Both the position numbers and the translations under genes were made by a program. A DNA stretch of 64,000 bases from Theobroma cacao. Taxonomy: Eukaryota; Streptophyta; Magnoliopsida; Malvales; Malvaceae. Shown here one piece after another: positions 60,103-64,000 of this stretch (position 1 is its first letter; each line of letters opens with the position of its first letter). The notes under the pieces were generated by a model. The model saw nothing but the letters and a program-made list of their open reading frames with translations, made no database searches and had not been told where the DNA came from. The stretch lies in assembly GCF_000208745.1 (NCBI RefSeq), contig NC_030858.1, forward strand, positions 28,153,820-28,217,819, given 5' to 3'.

Positions 60103-61210
60103 ATGTTGAGGCTGCAAAATCTACTGTATGGATTCAAACTAACCATCAAATCATGATTTTAGTTTTGATTAGACTTGTTAATTACGTTTTGTACATATAC
60201 TACATAGTCATTGTTGTCCACGGACCTTACAGAAATGATGGTAATTTGTTATATGTATATATGCTTAAAGAGTTGGATGTTGCACTTAGGATTACACATT
60301 GTATGATTGAGTTTCAAATAGCACAAAGATTAAAGAAAAACAAAACCTTAATTAAGGTGGAAGGGAAAGAAGAGAAAAGGGAGATTCCCACAATGCTGGG
60401 TTGGTACAAGTGTCAACATCTACTAGTGCAGTGCAGTGCAGCGCTGCTATACTTTTGAATAAACTCAAAAGGAACAGATTCTCACCCAAAATGTGAATGC
60501 CACAAACTCCGAATGATTTCCACTGCGGGTATCAAATCTTTAAGCCCATTGTGGCAGAAACCTTCCCTGCCTCATCACCGTCACTCCCTCCTATTTCCTG
60601 CCTCCATCTCCATGTGATTCTACTCCTGCCAAAATGTTTATCATGCAGCCTTATCTTTAGCCCTCCGGTCCATATCTTCCAACTGCTAGTGATTTTTCTT
60701 TTCTATCTATGCAAATAACTGAGTCTAATTAATCCTACCATACACTGGGTTTTAGGGTGGGCATATATTCGAATAGGCAGGTGAGAACCAAATCCCTATA
60801 CTATACGTCCTAGTCGTGACAAAGACATATGGCCCTGATTGATTACCAAATATTCAAATCCTTTTTTGATCTTATCTAGGGGTTTAAATGATCTTAGCTA
60901 TCCAGTTCAATGGGGATTTTTATAATGGTGTTCAAGCTTCATTTCATTATAGTTTGGCTGAATTCCAGGTTGAATTGGGTTCGATTCATTTAACTTAAAC
61001 AAGTTTGATCGTAAACAATTAATGAATTTGTTTTTAAATAATCAAAGAAATCAATAATCAAATTAATTTGCAAAAAAATAAAATAAAAATAAAAAGAAAA
61101 TTTTATTAAAAATATAATTATATTATTATTTTATACTAATCAAACAATAGACAAACTTGTTTTAAACGAGCCCTTAAGAAATTTATAAACGATTTTCAAA
61201 ATGAATAATA

Positions 61211-61249
<39 letters not shown>

Positions 61250-62154
61250 GCCTCTATTTTTTTTATTTTATTAAACGAACTTAATTTGAGCTTATTCACG
61301 AGCTGTTCGATGAACATTCTGATTTATTTGCCCTAAAAACATGCCCAAGTTATTGAAATGTTGAGGATGGAAAATGTTTCTTAATTCGGCTTTTAAACAC
61401 TTTTTAAATGTTTTTTTAATTTCTTAATTTGGCTTAAAGTGAATGATATTGAACTCACCTTGACTTTAAAACCACAGTGGAAACTTTTACAGGCAAGTGC
61501 CAAGTTGCATAGGAATTTTAAAACTATTTCGTAGTTAAATCCGGAGAATTAAAGAAAGCAGAAGAAAAAAAAAAGGAGAGGAGTGAGATATTTGTGTGAT
61601 TAAAAACAAAAGAAGATTAAAAGTGTAGGGGTATTGGATAGGGGGAAAGCATTCGTAAGTTATAGTAACAGGGGAAGCATTTGCTTTGCTTTATGTTTCC
61701 TCCCTTTACCCTGACGTGGATCAATGTTGTAAATATCCTAGCATAAAAAGCACTGAGAAATAAGACGAGAGCATCTTAGGCATGCTGTACAACTTGGAAT
61801 TATAATATTAATAGGTTGTAGCCTTTACTGGACATGTCATTCTCAAAGCCCATCATTCATTCTTATCAACACCCCAACCCAATTCTCATAACGGCCTTTC
61901 AATCATACTAATACAGCTTCTCTTCAAACCACTAGTACAAAGCTTTCAAGCCTTTTTAAGTCTAATTTAAGTAGCTATGCAACAATCAAAATTAACTAAA
62001 TTTACCACAACAAATGTATTATACATATATAAATACATAAAAAAAAAAAGGAGGAGTTAGTTACATTGGTTAGACGATGCAACTAATATGAGCTTCTTTT
62101 TAGGGTCATTTTAACCTTACATTTAGAATTAGCAATTTTGAGTATTTAAGGCAT
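60103..62154. other. Intergenic spacer
   Basis: Open frames at 60153-60458 and 60497-60718 have no recognisable domain. The segment 60480-60720 is less AT-rich than its surroundings and could be part of an unrecognised transcript. An AT microsatellite is at 61214-61245. Confidence 0.4.
61214..61245. repeat. (AT)16 microsatellite
   Basis: Uninterrupted AT dinucleotide run. Confidence 0.95.
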
Positions 62155-63120
62155 AATATTTAAGGTATAGTGTCTATTGCATTCAATCAAGTTTTTATAT
62201 TTTTATTTTGAAATAAATAATTTTTTATGATTAATTATTGATTAATTGTTATTAGTCAAAAGATCATTTGTCATTTTTATGCCATATGGCATTGATGTGA
62301 AAAATGAAAAATATCACATAGTTATGTTATTATATCACATTAGCATGTTACTATTATAATTCATTATGACATGTCATCATACTATGCGATATAAAATAAC
62401 AAATGACATTTTGACTAATAATAGTTAGGTAACCATTAATTATAAAAGTTTATTTAATTTAAAATAAAAATATAAGAATTTGATTTTATGCAATAAAAGA
62501 ATAAAACGTAATTCCCAAATAAACCTTTGAACTATATTAAAAATTCAATTAAGTTTTTATACTTTTATTACATTTAATTAAGCCCCATATTTTTTATTTT
62601 AAATCAAATAAATATTTCATCACTAATTACAGTTAATCAAAGTTATAACTGTTAGTTTAATGCCATGTCATTTGCAACGTGATATATAATTTTGGATGAT
62701 GACATTGTCACGTGGTCGATGATGTGATAAAAATGCTATTGATTGAGATTTTAATTGTTGACTTAGATTTTTAAATAAATTTAAAGATTTAAACAAAAAA
62801 TATTAAAATCCAAATCAACAATAAAAAATCCAATCAACAATATTTTATCCACGTCATCAGTTATGTGACAATATTATCATTTAAAATAACATATCACCTT
62901 ACCATGTGAGTATAACAGATAACGTAACATTAAATTGATAATTATGACTTTAAGTAATGACAGTTTATCAATAATATGTGATAATGATTTATTTGATTTA
63001 ATGTAAAAATATAAGAATTTAATTAAATGTAATAAAAATATAAGAATTTAATTACTTTTTTTTAATAAATCAAGAGTTTATTTAAATTTAATTAAATAAT
63101 TTAGAGATTTTTTAAATACG
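62155..63120. mobile_element. Fold-back MITE copies, third site
   Basis: Two adjoining units, about 62155-62515 and 62516-63120, repeat the family motifs: TTTTTATATTTTTATTTTGAAATAAATAA, TTAATTATTGATTAATTGTTATTAG, GTCATTTGTCATTTTTATG, and inverted equivalents such as ACAAATGACATTTTGACTAAT. It may be one element nested next to another. Exact limits are not clear. Confidence 0.5.
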
Positions 63121-63159
63121 AGGTCAATATTTAAATAAAATGGTAACTAATGCATTATT

Positions 63160-64000
63160 CAATTGCTGAATAACTCGTGTTTATGTAAAAAACCTTGCAC
63201 GACTAAATCTCAGCTTTATTGGCAAAGACATCCTAGTAAAATACTTTTTGGTAATAATTTTCCATTTCTATCACCTGCCCTGCCCTCTTGCTCTCTGCCC
63301 ATCCCTTGTTTTTGTTTTCCTTTTCCATTTCTATTTCCCATCCACTACAGATTGATTCGATGATGCAATGAAAAAAAATTCCCAGTGAAATTTTTTGTAA
63401 GAGGCCTATCAAGTCTTTCCTTTTTCCAATCTTCCTCCATTGTTTTTCTGTTCAGGTATTTTATTTAATGAATTTGTTGCATTTCTTTATATATCATTCT
63501 TTAAAGCATTTTGGATTAATATTCCTTCTGGGTCTCTGAGAGTTTTAAATTTAGGTTGAAGATTTTTTGCTTCTTGTTGGGTTGTGTTTTGGGATTCTTT
63601 GGGATGCTTGATTTGGGTGTTTTTTTTTTTCTCCTTTTTGGGTTTATGTAAATTAAGCTATGAAAGTAAAAAGTTTTATGAAGTTCTATCTTCTAAGAAG
63701 GGTACTGTTAATAGTTCTAGCTATGAAATAGTGTATGTGGTTGATTCGTGAACTGGGTTAAAGATGATGGAAGTAAAGGGGAAATAGGAAAAAGAAAAAG
63801 AATTCAATATCGAAAATGAATGTTTGCAGGAACTAAAATTAGGAATATAAAAGGAAGGAACTTTATTTTATGGAGTTAATATAACCTTGAATGAGTTATG
63901 AGTTTGGCTGTTGGCTCTTGATTGTGGTTAATTCTCATGTAGGAGGTTCTTTTGGTTGAAATGTTTTGGTTCAGTTGTGGCAGTGTAGCAAAAGAATTTT
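63160..64000 (+). other. Possible 5' leader of a gene running off the window
   Basis: Pyrimidine-rich sequence (about 63260-63350) is followed by TTCTGTTCAG|GTATTTTA (junction about 63455/63456), a good donor-like site. Beyond it lies T-rich, GGTT/TTGG-rich sequence of intron character to the end. It looks like a leader exon and first intron of a plus-strand gene, but no start codon in frame with recognisable protein is visible. Confidence 0.3.

Noticed and set aside
60153..60718. Plus-strand frames of 101 and 73 codons
   Set aside because: No domain, no conserved-looking sequence and no splice context; kept only as unexplained spacer.
1..64000. CRISPR arrays, bacterial operons, phage or organellar inserts
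   Set aside because: No regularly spaced repeats, no bacterial gene organisation and no plastid or mitochondrial genes were recognised; all coding signals are plant nuclear genes or transposons.

Overview
This window is eukaryotic nuclear DNA from a flowering plant, most likely a eudicot. The evidence is AT-rich spacers, short GT-AG introns, a plant-specific bHLH gene and typical plant LTR retrotransposons, hAT, PIF/Harbinger and fold-back elements. I cannot fix the species. Only two protein-coding genes look intact, both on the minus strand: a six-exon gene of unknown function at 13892-11270 (443 codons) and a six-exon bHLH gene of the bHLH122/bHLH130 (FBH/AKS) clade at 49690-47462 (432 codons). 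I saw no rRNA, tRNA, CRISPR or bacterial features, but tRNA and miRNA searches by eye are not exhaustive.

Layout. 1-9.7 kb: a non-autonomous hAT-like element (about 265-3943) split by a 3.0-kb solo LTR (342-3347, target duplication TCTTA), followed by two degenerate Ty3/gypsy gag remnants. 11.3-13.9 kb: the unknown gene. 14.4-20.7 kb: a fold-back MITE split by a complete but dead Ty1/copia element (14480-20306). 20.8-22.3 kb: a GC-rich probable solo LTR. 22.3-24.9 kb: AT-rich spacer with local duplications. 24.96-29.81 kb: a composite copia locus with three LTRs and two gag remnants inside one AAACA target duplication. It carries a nested hAT-like element (26808-27458, 8-bp duplication) and a nested solo LTR (27984-29489, 5-bp duplication). 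30.94-44.04 kb: an old RICESLEEPER-type hAT element split by a 7.5-kb Sirevirus-like copia element (33811-41318, duplication ATTGT). 44-47.4 kb: spacer. 47.46-49.7 kb: the bHLH gene and its leader. 50.5-64 kb: mostly non-coding, with fold-back MITEs, a TRIM-like mini-retrotransposon (57025-57596) and a PIF/Harbinger-type element (58932-60099).

The nesting gives a relative history. The hAT elements and the fold-back MITE predate the retrotransposons inside them. By-eye LTR divergence is about 7% for the 14.5-kb copia element and about 4% for the Sirevirus-like element. The two genes show no sign of working together. I found no previously undescribed functional system; the most notable content is the nested and recombined mobile elements and several clusters of short palindromes. 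All element boundaries, exon junctions and divergence figures were read by eye and are not computed.
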